A DNA stretch of 64,000 nucleotides, taken from Bacillus sp. J33. GTDB lineage: Bacteria; Bacillota; Bacilli; Bacillales; Cytobacillaceae. Shown here in pieces: positions 18,599 to 27,361 of the stretch. Made by a program: the position numbers and the translations under genes. Under the pieces are notes generated by a model that saw only the letters and a list, made by a program, of their open reading frames with translations, searched no databases and was not told where the DNA came from. The number at the start of each line of letters is the position of its first letter. Positions within the stretch are counted from its first letter, which is position 1. The stretch lies in contig NZ_JAEL01000016.1 of the NCBI RefSeq assembly GCF_000518885.1, forward strand, positions 205-64,204, read 5' to 3'.

Positions 18599-18627
18599 TT
18601 GACGCTCTTTTATCTTGGGAGTAAAAT
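18599..18627 (+). promoter_or_regulatory. Sigma-A promoter of sdhCAB
   Basis: TTGACG (18599-18604), 17-nt spacer, TAAAAT (18622-18627). Predicts a leader of about 95 nt. The upstream 200 bp is AT-rich with no other clear signal. Confidence 0.75.
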
Positions 18628-18670
18628 GGACATGTCACATAATTGTAAGAAAATGAATAACATTTTCGAG

Positions 18671-18700
18671 ATGATGTCCTGAGCGGGGGCTCAGCATCAT
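18671..18700 (+). promoter_or_regulatory. Hairpin in the sdhC leader
   Basis: ATGATG-TC-CTGAGC (18671-18684) pairs with GCTCAG-CATCAT (18689-18700). It ends about 15 nt before the GGGGGGG ribosome-binding stretch and lacks a T-tract, so it is more likely a stability or translation element than a terminator. Confidence 0.55.
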
Positions 18701-18728
18701 TCTTTTACAAATCAGGGGGGGAAAGTTT

Positions 18729-19337
18729 ATGGCAGGTAATCGAGAGTTTTTTAATCGCAGATTGCATTCATTACTTGGAGTTATACCGGTTGGACTGTTT
18801 TTGGTTCAGCACCTTGTAGTGAACCATTTTGCAACAGGGGGAGAGGAATCGTTTAATAATGCTGCGCATTTTATGGAAAGTCTTCCTTTCAGGATTTTCC
18901 TAGAAACGTTTGTTATTTATCTACCTTTGTTGTTCCACGCAATTTATGGCCTTTATATTGCTTTTACTGCGAAAAATAATACGAGCAGATTCGGGTACTT
19001 CCGTAACTGGATGTTTATGCTTCAGCGTGTATCCGGTGTAATCACTTTGATTTTTGTTGCTTGGCATGTTTGGGAAACTCGTGTTGCTGCTGCTTTTGGA
19101 GCAGAAGTTAATTTCCAGATGATGGAGAATATTTTATCTAATCCTTTCATGTTCTGGTTCTATATTGTTGGTGTTATCTCTGCAATTTTCCACTTTGCCA
19201 ATGGCCTATGGTCATTCCTTGTAAGCTGGGGAATCACAGTTTCACCTCGTTCTCAAGTCATCTCTACTTACGTAACGATCGGCATTTTTATCGTATTATC
19301 AATTGTTGGCGTACGTGCACTTACAGCATTCATTTAA
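18729..19337 (+). CDS. sdhC: Succinate dehydrogenase cytochrome b558 subunit
   Basis: 202 residues, equal to B. subtilis SdhC. Di-heme membrane anchor that passes electrons from the SdhAB module to menaquinone. Five hydrophobic helices with conserved heme-ligand histidines, e.g. FLVQHLVVNHF (helix 1), LLFHAIYGLYIAF (helix 2), FVAWHVWETR (helix 3) and AIFHFANGLW (helix 4). Head of the sdhCAB operon. Confidence 0.95.
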   Translation: MAGNREFFNRRLHSLLGVIPVGLFLVQHLVVNHFATGGEESFNNAAHFMESLPFRIFLETFVIYLPLLFHAIYGLYIAFTAKNNTSRFGYFRNWMFMLQRVSGVITLIFVAWHVWETRVAAAFGAEVNFQMMENILSNPFMFWFYIVGVISAIFHFANGLWSFLVSWGITVSPRSQVISTYVTIGIFIVLSIVGVRALTAFI

Positions 19338-19399
19338 ATAAACATTAAAAGACTATAAGAGTAGATTCGGATAGTAAAAATAAAAGATTTAAGCTTTGA

Positions 19400-19545
19400 A
19401 GTTAGACACCAGTCTAGCTCTTGGCGCAATCGGCTCGGGTTATTAAGCCACGCGCTTCGGAAGGCAAAGAGAACGCCTTCTTCGAGTGCTCATCTTTAGC
19501 TTTTTGCCGATAAGCGGGCGCCTTGCGCTTTTCTTTGTACTAGGA
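19400..19545. repeat. R3 repeat between sdhC and sdhA
   Basis: Runs from the GTCTAGCTCTTGGCG arm to the CTTGCGCTTTTCTT end, with an inner GCGCTTCGGAAGGC segment; related to copies at 42543 and 52964. It widens the sdhC-sdhA gap to 226 bp. No promoter or gene is visible in it. Confidence 0.65.
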
Positions 19546-19563
19546 TTAAGGGAGTGAGTCACG

Positions 19564-21324
19564 ATGGGTAAAGGAAAGGTTATAGTTGTCGGCGGCGGAT
19601 TAGCCGGATTAATGGCGACAATTAAAGTTGCAGAAACAGGGACTCCGGTTGAGTTATTTTCTTTGGTGCCGGTAAAACGTTCTCACTCTGTTTGTGCCCA
19701 GGGCGGTATTAACGGAGCGGTAAATACTAAAGGGGAAGGCGATTCTCCTTGGATTCATTTTGACGATACAATTTATGGCGGGGACTTTTTGGCAAACCAG
19801 CCGCCTGTTAAAGCAATGGCAGAAGCAGCACCGGGAATTATCCATTTATTTGACCGTATGGGTGTTATGTTTAACCGTACACCTGAAGGATTGCTGGACT
19901 TCCGCCGCTTTGGTGGAACACAGCATCACCGTACAGCATTCGCCGGTGCTACGACTGGCCAGCAGCTGCTTTATGCAATGGACGAGCAGGTTCGCCGCCA
20001 TGAAGTTGCCGGCTTGGTAACAAAGTATGAAGGATGGGAATTCCTTGGAGTAGTGATTGACGATGATGGAGCTTGTAAAGGTGTCGTTGCCCAGAACCTG
20101 ACTTCAATGGAAATCAAGTCATTTGCCGCAGATGCCGTTATTATGGCGACTGGCGGACCAGGAATTATCTTCGGAAAATCAACTAACTCCGTCATAAACA
20201 CTGGTTCAGCTGCTTCAATTGTTTATCAGCAAGGTGTTTATTATGCAAATGGAGAATTTATCCAAATTCACCCAACAGCTATTCCGGGCGATGATAAGCT
20301 TCGCCTTATGAGTGAATCAGCCCGCGGTGAGGGTGGACGAGTATGGACATATAAAGATGGTAAACCATGGTACTTCCTTGAGGAGAAATATCCTGCATAT
20401 GGAAACCTGGTGCCTCGTGACATTGCAACACGTGAAATCTTTGACGTATGTGTTAACCAAAAGCTTGGTATTAATGGGGAAAACATGGTTTACCTGGATC
20501 TTTCCCATAAAGACCCTAAAGAGCTTGACATTAAGCTTGGCGGCATCATTGAAATTTATGAGAAATTCCAGGGAGAAGACCCTCGCAAAGTTCCAATGAA
20601 AATTTTCCCTGCTGTCCATTATTCAATGGGTGGTCTTTGGGTTGATTATGATCAAATGACGAACATTCCGGGATTGTTTGCCGCAGGTGAATGTGATTAT
20701 TCTCAGCACGGTGCGAACAGACTGGGTGCCAACTCACTTCTTTCAGCTATTTATGGAGGTATGGTAGCAGGCCCTAATGCCGTAAAATACATAAGCGGTT
20801 TGGAAAAGAGTGCAGAGGATCTGCCATCATCTCTATTTGATCGCTATGTTAAGCAGGAAGAAGAGAAATGGAATAATATCATGTCTCTTGACGGAACAGA
20901 GAATGCCTATGTGCTCCATAAAGAGCTTGGCGAGTGGATGACAGACAATGTAACAGTTGTTCGTCATAATGACAGGCTTTTAAAAACAGATGAAAAGATC
21001 GTTGAGCTTATGGAGCGATATAAAAATATCAACATAAATGACACAGCGAAATGGAGCAACCAGGGTGCAAGCTTTACCCGCCAGCTGGCAAATATGCTGC
21101 AATTGGCACGTGTTATCACAATCGGTGCTTATAACCGTAATGAAAGCCGCGGTGCGCACTATAAGCCAGATTTCCCAGAGCGTAATGATGAGGAATTCCT
21201 AAAGACGACCATGGCGAAGTTTGTCGATGAAAATTCAGCGCCTGAATTCCATTATGAAGATGTTGATGTAAGCTTAATAAAGCCGCGTAAGCGCGACTAT
21301 TCCAAAAAGAAAGGGGAGAACTAA
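19564..21324 (+). CDS. sdhA: Succinate dehydrogenase flavoprotein subunit
   Basis: 586 residues. Oxidises succinate to fumarate; FAD bound covalently to the His in RSHSVCAQGGINGA (about residue 42). N-terminal dinucleotide fold VVGGGLAGLMATIKVAE, catalytic core HPTAIPGDDKLRLMSESARGEGGRVW with the active-site Arg, HYSMGGLWVDYDQ, and ESRGAHYKPDFPERNDE near the C-terminus. Ribosome site AAGGGAGTGA. sdhB begins 3 nt after the stop. Confidence 0.97.
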   Translation: MGKGKVIVVGGGLAGLMATIKVAETGTPVELFSLVPVKRSHSVCAQGGINGAVNTKGEGDSPWIHFDDTIYGGDFLANQPPVKAMAEAAPGIIHLFDRMGVMFNRTPEGLLDFRRFGGTQHHRTAFAGATTGQQLLYAMDEQVRRHEVAGLVTKYEGWEFLGVVIDDDGACKGVVAQNLTSMEIKSFAADAVIMATGGPGIIFGKSTNSVINTGSAASIVYQQGVYYANGEFIQIHPTAIPGDDKLRLMSESARGEGGRVWTYKDGKPWYFLEEKYPAYGNLVPRDIATREIFDVCVNQKLGINGENMVYLDLSHKDPKELDIKLGGIIEIYEKFQGEDPRKVPMKIFPAVHYSMGGLWVDYDQMTNIPGLFAAGECDYSQHGANRLGANSLLSAIYGGMVAGPNAVKYISGLEKSAEDLPSSLFDRYVKQEEEKWNNIMSLDGTENAYVLHKELGEWMTDNVTVVRHNDRLLKTDEKIVELMERYKNININDTAKWSNQGASFTRQLANMLQLARVITIGAYNRNESRGAHYKPDFPERNDEEFLKTTMAKFVDENSAPEFHYEDVDVSLIKPRKRDYSKKKGEN

Positions 21325-21327
21325 GCA

Positions 21328-22095
21328 ATGCAAGAAACCAAAGCAAAAACTGTCCGTTTTATAATCAGCCGCCAGGATTCTCCTGATTCAGCCCCTTATC
21401 AGGAAGAGTTTGAGCTTGAATACCGTCCTAATATGAACGTTATCTCTGCCCTTATGGAAATCCGCCGAAATCCGGTTACAGCGAAAGGTGAAAAGACAAC
21501 ACCAATCGCATGGGATATGAACTGTCTTGAAGAAGTTTGCGGCGCCTGCTCTATGATTATTAACGGAAAACCGCGCCAGTCCTGTACGGCGCTGGTCGAT
21601 CAGCTTGAGCAGCCAATCCGCCTTGAGCCTATGCGAACTTTCCCTGTAGTCCGCGACTTGCAGGTAGACAGAAGCCGTATGTTCGATTCACTGAAAAAAG
21701 TCAAGGCGTGGATTCCGATCGACGGAACTTACGATTTGGGACCGGGACCTCGTATGCCTGAAAGAAAGCGCCAATGGGCTTATGAACTATCAAAATGCAT
21801 GACTTGCGGAGTATGTCTGGAAGCATGTCCGAATGTAAACAGCAAATCTGATTTTATCGGTCCAGCGCCTTTATCACAGGTTCGCTTATTCAATGCCCAC
21901 CCAACAGGGGAAATGAATAAGGCGGAACGCTTGGAGCAAATCATGGGTGATGGCGGATTGGCAAACTGCGGTAACTCTCAAAACTGTGTGCAGTCTTGCC
22001 CTAAAGGGATTCCTTTAACAACATCAATTGCGGCATTAAACCGTGATACAACATTCCAGTCCTTCAAAAATTTCTTTGGAAGCGACAGAATCTAG
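21328..22095 (+). CDS. sdhB: Succinate dehydrogenase iron-sulfur subunit
   Basis: 255 residues carrying three iron-sulfur clusters: 2Fe-2S ligands in CLEEVCGACSM and later Cys of RQSC, 4Fe-4S in CMTCGVCLEACP, 3Fe-4S in CGNSQNCVQSCPKG. Transfers electrons from SdhA flavin to SdhC heme. GGGGAG ribosome site lies in the end of sdhA, so translation is closely coupled. Confidence 0.97.
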   Translation: MQETKAKTVRFIISRQDSPDSAPYQEEFELEYRPNMNVISALMEIRRNPVTAKGEKTTPIAWDMNCLEEVCGACSMIINGKPRQSCTALVDQLEQPIRLEPMRTFPVVRDLQVDRSRMFDSLKKVKAWIPIDGTYDLGPGPRMPERKRQWAYELSKCMTCGVCLEACPNVNSKSDFIGPAPLSQVRLFNAHPTGEMNKAERLEQIMGDGGLANCGNSQNCVQSCPKGIPLTTSIAALNRDTTFQSFKNFFGSDRI

Positions 22096-22124
22096 ACTGA
22101 AAGCCGAAATGATAAAACAAAATT

Positions 22125-22215
22125 AATCATTTTTGTACCTGTTGATAGCGGGCTCCCGGAACGCTTGCGGAAAGCGGGCTTTGTGAGTGAAAATCAACAG
22201 GCCAGTTAACAGATC
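22125..22215. repeat. Decayed R2-like repeat
   Basis: Contains CTGTTGATAGCGGGC and AAAATCAACAGGCCAGTTAA, recognisable as the two arms of R2, with a short diverged middle. No clear flanking duplication. Confidence 0.5.
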
Positions 22216-22230
22216 AAAGATTATTTAGAA

Positions 22231-22262
22231 GCCCTCTTTCCTTTTTGGAAAGGGGGTTTTTG
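22231..22262 (+). terminator. Terminator of sdhCAB
   Basis: CCCTCTTTCC (22232-22241) pairs with GGAAAGGGGG (22247-22256, one G-T pair), then TTTTTG. Confidence 0.9.
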
Positions 22263-22284
22263 TATAACTTTGGAATCCAAAAGG

Positions 22285-22313
22285 TTTTCAAACAATTCGA
22301 AAAACATTATAAT
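22285..22313 (+). promoter_or_regulatory. Promoter of the thioesterase gene
   Basis: TTTTCA (22285-22290), 17-nt spacer, TATAAT (22308-22313). Confidence 0.65.
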
Positions 22314-22323
22314 GAATGAAAAC

Positions 22324-22341
22324 AGAGTGAGCGCTCATTCA
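22324..22341. promoter_or_regulatory. FadR-like / TetR-type operator
   Basis: AGAGTGAGCGCTCATTCA, with a perfect TGAGCGCTCA core, covers the predicted transcription start. Its outer halves match the FadR box (13 of 18 positions overall) but the centre is GCGC instead of the AT-rich FadR centre. Could bind FadR or another TetR-family repressor. Confidence 0.6.
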
Positions 22342-22364
22342 TAATTTGCCGGGAGGAATACAAC

Positions 22365-22829
22365 ATGGGAAAATTAAGTTATATAGAGGATTTTAAAACA
22401 TGGGAAGAAGAATTTATTTTTTTTCATCCAGTTAAAGTGCGTTTTTCTGAAACAGATATGTTTGGACATTTGAACAATACCGTTCCATTTATATATTATG
22501 AAGAAGCAAGGATTGAGTTCTTTAAAAGCAAGGGCTTTATGCAAAACTGGGTAAAGCAAGAGAATGAAACAATTCCTGTCGTTGCAGATCTTCAATGTGA
22601 TTTTTTAAGCCAGGTATTCTTTGATGAGGAAATTAAAATATATGTAAAAGCTGCTTCCATTGGGAATTCCTCTGTTGATCTTCACTATATGGCCAAGAAA
22701 GCAGATGGTTCAATATGCTTTACCGGCAGGGGAACTATGGTGCAAATATCGAAGAAGACGGGCAAAGGTGTCCCTTGGACTGAGGAAATGAAAGAGTTGC
22801 TGAAAAGCGGAGTGAAGGTACGGGCCTAA
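22365..22829 (+). CDS. ysmA: Acyl-CoA thioesterase (4HBT hotdog fold)
   Basis: 154 residues. Hotdog thioesterase: FHPVKVRFSETDMFGHLNNTVPFIYYEEARIEFF carries the catalytic-Asp FSETDMFGHLNN motif of the 4-hydroxybenzoyl-CoA thioesterase family. Position between sdhB and gerE matches B. subtilis ysmA. Substrate cannot be told from sequence; the FadR-like operator in front suggests an acyl-CoA. Ribosome site GGGAGGA precedes the ATG. Confidence 0.85.
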   Translation: MGKLSYIEDFKTWEEEFIFFHPVKVRFSETDMFGHLNNTVPFIYYEEARIEFFKSKGFMQNWVKQENETIPVVADLQCDFLSQVFFDEEIKIYVKAASIGNSSVDLHYMAKKADGSICFTGRGTMVQISKKTGKGVPWTEEMKELLKSGVKVRA

Positions 22830-22880
22830 GGCACAAATGCACATTTTTGAAAATAACTTTCTCCTTTATACAATTATAGT

Positions 22881-22909
22881 CACTTCAAATCTTTTGCTGA
22901 CATATGATA
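22881..22909 (+). promoter_or_regulatory. Sigma-K promoter of gerE
   Basis: -35 cACt (22881-22884), 16-nt spacer, -10 CATATGATA (22901-22909), a full match to the sigma-K pattern CATAnnnTA. gerE is sigma-K dependent in B. subtilis. Confidence 0.8.
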
Positions 22910-22974
22910 TGGTGACTAAATATATACCCATCCCACGGTTCATAGCTGGCGAAAGGCAAGGAGGGTTACAATAC

Positions 22975-23199
22975 TTGAAGGAGAATGAATATACTCACAA
23001 GCCGTTACTCACCAAACGAGAAAGAGAAGTATTCGAATTGTTAGTACAAGATAAAACAACAAGGGAAATCGCTGGTGAATTGTTTATAAGCGAAAAAACA
23101 GTTCGGAACCACATTTCCAATGCCATGCAAAAGCTTGGTGTAAAGGGGCGTTCACAAGCTGTTGTAGAGCTCCTTCGAATGGGAGAGCTAGAACTTTAA
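22975..23199 (+). CDS. gerE: Late mother-cell regulator GerE
   Basis: 74 residues, exactly the B. subtilis length. LuxR-type helix-turn-helix transcription factor of the last mother-cell stage of sporulation, controlling spore-coat genes. PLLTKREREVFELLVQDKTT, EIAGELFISEKTVRNHISNA and LGVKGRSQAVVELLRMGE are the signature blocks. TTG start at 22975 with AAGGAGGG 9 nt upstream; an in-frame ATG at 22840 would cover the sigma-K promoter and is rejected. Confidence 0.97.
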   Translation: MKENEYTHKPLLTKREREVFELLVQDKTTREIAGELFISEKTVRNHISNAMQKLGVKGRSQAVVELLRMGELEL

Positions 23200-23203
23200 T
23201 CTA

Positions 23204-23231
23204 GACCGGCTATCCTTCTGGGATGCCGGTT
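23204..23231 (+). terminator. Hairpin after gerE
   Basis: ACCGGCTATCC and GGATGCCGGT arms around TTCTG form a strong stem, but no T-tract follows. Confidence 0.45.
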
Positions 23232-23372
23232 AACACATTTATAATGGGGATTTTTAGTGATGGAATTAATTCTATCTTGAAATTTATGATGAAAAAGGTG
23301 AAAATAAATGCACAAGGGCAAAAAAATCGTTTTTTGTATATATCGTAAAAGCTTAAATGGGAGTGTTTATGA

Positions 23373-23831
23373 ATGAAGCTTGAAGATCCTAAAACAAATG
23401 AAATAAATGATGTTGTGGCTGACATAGAAAAAGACCTCAGATACATATCTGGCATAATCAAGCAAAAGGGAAGGGAAATCCTTAGTGATTTCACTATTAC
23501 ACCTCCACAATTTGTAGCATTGCAATGGCTTTTTGAAGAAGGTGACATGACCATTGGCGAACTTTCTAATAAGATGTATCTTGCGTGCAGCACGACAACA
23601 GATCTTGTCGACCGTATGGAAAAGAACAATCTTGTGAAAAGGGTTAAAGATCCCAATGACCGAAGAGTCGTCCGCATCCACCTGCTTGAAGAAGGCGAGC
23701 GGATAATAGAAGAGGTTATTAAGAAACGCCAGGAATATCTGAAAGAAGTTCTTAAGGACTTTTCACATAATGAGGTACTGTTTCTTAAAGAAAATTTAAT
23801 GAAATTACACCATGATATGCGCGTAGAATGA
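23373..23831 (+). CDS. ysmB: MarR-family transcriptional regulator YsmB
   Basis: 152 residues. Winged helix: [65 protein letters not shown], with the conserved DxRxxRI wing. N- and C-terminal helices form the dimer. Place next to racE as in B. subtilis. Ends 10 nt before racE, so the two are co-transcribed. Targets unknown. Confidence 0.9.
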   Translation: MKLEDPKTNEINDVVADIEKDLRYISGIIKQKGREILSDFTITPPQFVALQWLFEEGDMTIGELSNKMYLACSTTTDLVDRMEKNNLVKRVKDPNDRRVVRIHLLEEGERIIEEVIKKRQEYLKEVLKDFSHNEVLFLKENLMKLHHDMRVE

Positions 23832-23841
23832 GGCGGTATGC

Positions 23842-24636
23842 TTGAAACAACCTATAGGAATTATTGACTCCGGGGTAGGAGGACTAACAGTCGCAAAAGA
23901 AATTATGCGGCAGCTGCCAAATGAAGATATTGTTTACCTTGGAGATACGGCTCGCTGTCCATACGGTCCGCGGACTGGAGAAGAGGTAAAGGCTTTCACT
24001 TGGCAAATGACTCAATTTTTACTTGGAAAAAACATTAAAATGCTTATTATCGCATGTAATACAGCTACAGCAGTAGCTCTGGAAGAAATTCGCCATGAAC
24101 TTTCCATACCTGTCATCGGCGTTATTTTTCCGGGGGCGCGAACTGCCATAAAAGTAACCAAGAATCATACAATCGGTGTGATTGGTACAGAGGGTACGGT
24201 TAAAAGCAAGGCCTATGAAAAGGCATTAATTCAGATAAACAATCGATCCATTGTGCATAGCCTGGCATGCCCCAAATTTGTACCGCTTGTTGAGAGCGGA
24301 GAATATGAAGGGCCGGTTGCGAAAAAGATCGTGGCTGAAACGCTGCATAGCTTAAAGGGCAGGGGGATGGATACACTTATTCTTGGGTGCACACATTATC
24401 CTCTTTTAGAACCCATTATTAAAAATGTTATGGGCAAAAACGTAAAAGTAATCAGTTCTGGTGAAGAAACAGCACGAGAAGCCAGTACAATCCTGCATCA
24501 TCACGGATTATTGAAGGAGAATGCCGAAGGGCCGGAATATACATTCTTCACAACCGGTTCAACAGCGATCTTTTCAAAAATTGCTTCTAAATGGCTTAAT
24601 TCGCCTGTTAAAAACGTAAAAAAAATTTCGCTTTAA
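23842..24636 (+). CDS. racE: Glutamate racemase
   Basis: 264 residues. Makes D-glutamate for peptidoglycan. Catalytic cysteines in [10 protein letters not shown] and [10 protein letters not shown]-terminal [21 protein letters not shown] and [13 protein letters not shown] start at 23842 with GAGGCGG just upstream; no better ATG exists. Followed by a terminator, then a gap with nothing recognisable until recQ. Confidence 0.95.
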   Translation: MKQPIGIIDSGVGGLTVAKEIMRQLPNEDIVYLGDTARCPYGPRTGEEVKAFTWQMTQFLLGKNIKMLIIACNTATAVALEEIRHELSIPVIGVIFPGARTAIKVTKNHTIGVIGTEGTVKSKAYEKALIQINNRSIVHSLACPKFVPLVESGEYEGPVAKKIVAETLHSLKGRGMDTLILGCTHYPLLEPIIKNVMGKNVKVISSGEETAREASTILHHHGLLKENAEGPEYTFFTTGSTAIFSKIASKWLNSPVKNVKKISL

Positions 24637-24645
24637 GAGCGATTG

Positions 24646-24684
24646 ACACCTTCTGATCATTTCTTTCGGAAGGTGTTTTATTTA
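24646..24684 (+). terminator. Terminator of ysmB-racE
   Basis: ACACCTTC (24646-24653) and GAAGGTGT (24669-24676) flank a 15-nt loop, followed by TTTATTT. Confidence 0.8.
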
Positions 24685-24904
24685 TCCCGCATTTGCAGGC
24701 AGGAAGCCTCCTATTCTCAAAAATACGGGAGCCCCTAAAGAAATGTTACGAGGGGCAACTGCTTTAAAGGTCGATTGGCAAGACCGCACTAGTGAAAAAA
24801 CCACCTAATGGATGTTCTTTCGCTTTGTTTATGGTTACAAATTAAAATTGGCTCTGGTATTATGAAGGGTGCAGGACAAAAAATTTAAAAAGTTGGTGAT
24901 TGAT

Positions 24905-27049
24905 TTGCTGGCACAAGCCGAAACTTATTTGAATGAATACTTTGGCTATACCTCTTTCCGCCCAGGACAAAAAGAGATTATTCAAAATATCATCGGACAA
25001 ACGAATACTCTAGGAATTCTCCCAACAGGAGGCGGAAAGTCGATCTGCTTCCAAATTCCCGCACTTGTACTCCCCGGAACGGCCATCGTCATATCTCCGT
25101 TAATCTCCTTAATGAAAGACCAAGTAGATGCTCTCCTGACAGCCGGCATCCCGGCTGCATATATCAATAGTTCGTTGTCCTCCGATGAATACCATCACAT
25201 CATGGCAGGAATCCGGCATGGTGAGTATAAACTCGTCTATGTTGCTCCCGAACGGTTTGGGTCACTGGCATTTTTAGAGCTGTTAAACGATGTGCATGTC
25301 AGTGCTATCGTCTTTGATGAGGCGCATTGTATTTCGCAATGGGGACACGACTTTAGGCCAAGCTACCGCTCTGTTGTCAGCCAAGTTGAGAGCATGGATC
25401 AGAAGCCTGTGGTCGCAGCTTTGACAGCAACAGCTACACGGGATGTAGCGGATGATATACGAAGGCTTTTAAATATAGGCGAGGAAAATACTTTTATTAC
25501 TGGTTTTGCACGTGAGAATCTGGCATTTCATGTAATGAAAGGTGTAAACAAAAGGGATTTTATCTTACAGACCATTGGAAAACACAAAAATGAAGCGGGC
25601 ATCATTTACACATCCAGCCGCAAGGAAACAGATCAGCTTTATCAGTTTTTAATAGGAAAAGGCTATTCTGCTTCTAAATATCATGCCGGGCTGAAGGAAG
25701 CGGAGCGGAAAAAATCACAAAATGCGTTTGTATATGATGAAGCAGACATTATGATCGCTACCAATGCATTTGGGATGGGGATTGATAAGTCAAATGTCAG
25801 GTATGTGATCCATTACAATCTTCCCCGAAACATAGAGGCTTATTATCAGGAAGCAGGAAGAGCAGGAAGAGATGGGGACGAAAGTTTCTGTTATCTGCTG
25901 TTTTCCCCGCAGGATATCCAGCTTCAGAAATTCTTAATCGAAGAGAGCAGTATGGATCCTCAGAAAATGGAGCAGGAATATAGCAAATTAAAGGATATGG
26001 TAAATTATTGCCATACGGAAAAGTGCCTTCAATCCTACATTGTTGATTATTTTGATGAAAATGCAGGATTCGCTAAATGCGGTAAATGCAGCAGCTGTCT
26101 GGATGACAGGACAAGCATGGATATTACGCAAGAAGCTATGATGATTTTTTCGTGCATTAAGAGAATGGGGGAAAGGTTCGGAGTTACGTTAACTGCCCAG
26201 GTTTTAAAAGGTTCGAATAATAAACGAATCCGAGACATGAAGTTTAACGAGCTATCCACATTCGGGCTATTAAAAAACCGCAAGGAAAAAGATATTGTGG
26301 ATATCATGAATTATTTGCTTGCTGAGGGCTTTTTAGCTTTAACAGATGGAAAATATCCAACAGTGAAACTATCAGCTAAAGCCGTTCCGGTGCTGAAGGG
26401 ACAGGAAAAAATCGGAATGAAGATAAAAGAGCCTGAGGTTGTCCGCGAAGAAGAAGAAAATAGTGAACTCTTTGAGTTGCTTAGAACTTTAAGAAAGAAG
26501 CTGGCAGATGAGGAAAGAGTCCCTCCTTATGTAGTATTTGCAGATACCGCTTTAAAAGAAATGAGCCGCTGCTTTCCGATTACGAAGGATATGATGCTAA
26601 ACATTAAAGGTGTAGGGCAAATGAAGTTTGATAAATATGGTGAGCATTTTATTAAAGAAATCCAGGGCTTTGTTGAAGAAAATAATATATCTATTGAAAC
26701 CCCTGTGACGGAAAAAACGGCAAAGGAAGACGAACCTTTGGATGATCGCTCAAGCTACCAGATTTCATATGATTATTATCTGGATGGGGTTCCAATAAGC
26801 GAAATTGCAAAAAGGCGAAATTTTTCCCCTATAACCATACAAGAACATATTCTTCGTTCTGTAAGAGAAGGCTATAAGATTGATTGGTCGGCCATTTTTG
26901 ATGAAGCAGAAGAAAAACTGGTCCTGCAGGCAGCGGATAAAGTCGGAAGGGACAAGCTTAAGCCCATTAAGGAAGAACTTCCGGATGGAATCGATTATTT
27001 TAAAATAAAAGCCGTCCTCGTTAAAAATGGGATGAAGGAACAGCGGTGA
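24905..27049 (+). CDS. recQ: ATP-dependent DNA helicase RecQ, long form
   Basis: 714 residues. Superfamily 2 helicase: FGYTSFRPGQKEII (Q motif), TGGGKSICFQIPA (Walker A), DEAHCISQWGHDFRPSY, TATATRDV, YHAGLKEAER, TNAFGMGIDKSNVR, YYQEAGRAGRDG. Then a zinc-binding RQC region (CHTEKCLQSY...CGKCSSC), an HRDC domain near residues 530-600, and a C-terminal helix-turn-helix extension (ISYDYYLDGVPISEIAKRRNFSPITIQEHI) seen in longer Bacillus RecQ proteins. TTG start at 24905 has GGTGAT 4 nt upstream; the in-frame GTG at 24869 abuts its purine run and is less likely. Not at this locus in B. subtilis. Confidence 0.92.
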   Translation: MLAQAETYLNEYFGYTSFRPGQKEIIQNIIGQTNTLGILPTGGGKSICFQIPALVLPGTAIVISPLISLMKDQVDALLTAGIPAAYINSSLSSDEYHHIMAGIRHGEYKLVYVAPERFGSLAFLELLNDVHVSAIVFDEAHCISQWGHDFRPSYRSVVSQVESMDQKPVVAALTATATRDVADDIRRLLNIGEENTFITGFARENLAFHVMKGVNKRDFILQTIGKHKNEAGIIYTSSRKETDQLYQFLIGKGYSASKYHAGLKEAERKKSQNAFVYDEADIMIATNAFGMGIDKSNVRYVIHYNLPRNIEAYYQEAGRAGRDGDESFCYLLFSPQDIQLQKFLIEESSMDPQKMEQEYSKLKDMVNYCHTEKCLQSYIVDYFDENAGFAKCGKCSSCLDDRTSMDITQEAMMIFSCIKRMGERFGVTLTAQVLKGSNNKRIRDMKFNELSTFGLLKNRKEKDIVDIMNYLLAEGFLALTDGKYPTVKLSAKAVPVLKGQEKIGMKIKEPEVVREEEENSELFELLRTLRKKLADEERVPPYVVFADTALKEMSRCFPITKDMMLNIKGVGQMKFDKYGEHFIKEIQGFVEENNISIETPVTEKTAKEDEPLDDRSSYQISYDYYLDGVPISEIAKRRNFSPITIQEHILRSVREGYKIDWSAIFDEAEEKLVLQAADKVGRDKLKPIKEELPDGIDYFKIKAVLVKNGMKEQR

Positions 27050-27056
27050 AAGAGTC

Positions 27057-27103
27057 TGACTCAAAAGGTCGTTGAAAAACGACTCTTTTGAGTCAGTTTT
27101 TTG
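27057..27103 (+). terminator. Terminator of recQ (family R5 hairpin)
   Basis: CTGACTCAAAAG plus GTCGTT pairs with AACGAC plus CTTTTGAGTCAG around GAAA (one bulged T), then six T. Near-identical, inverted, to the hairpin at 60-116. Confidence 0.95.
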
Positions 27104-27121
27104 GCCAATTTTATAAAGGAA

Positions 27122-27168
27122 AAAAGAGGGTGCCCGAAAGTCATACTTTTGGGACACCCTCTTTTATA
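27122..27168. terminator. Second, bidirectional terminator-like hairpin
   Basis: AAAAGAGGGTGCCC (27122-27135) and GGGACACCCTCTTTT (27151-27165, one mismatch) around an AT-rich loop. No gene is opposite. The 190 bp from here to gerM show no confident promoter. Confidence 0.8.
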
Positions 27169-27361
27169 TTTCTGCTAAAGATTGGTTTAGCTTAAACATT
27201 TTTGACCTGCAATAGAAAAAAATGCCCATTTGTCTTGCCCATTATTATGCTGTTTGTCCAAATTTGTCAAAAATCTATTATTACTTTTCTTCCGAAAGGC
27301 GGTCTAAATTACAAATAGGCTCGTATACATGTAGTACAAACTGTCTCAGGGGGGATTAAAT

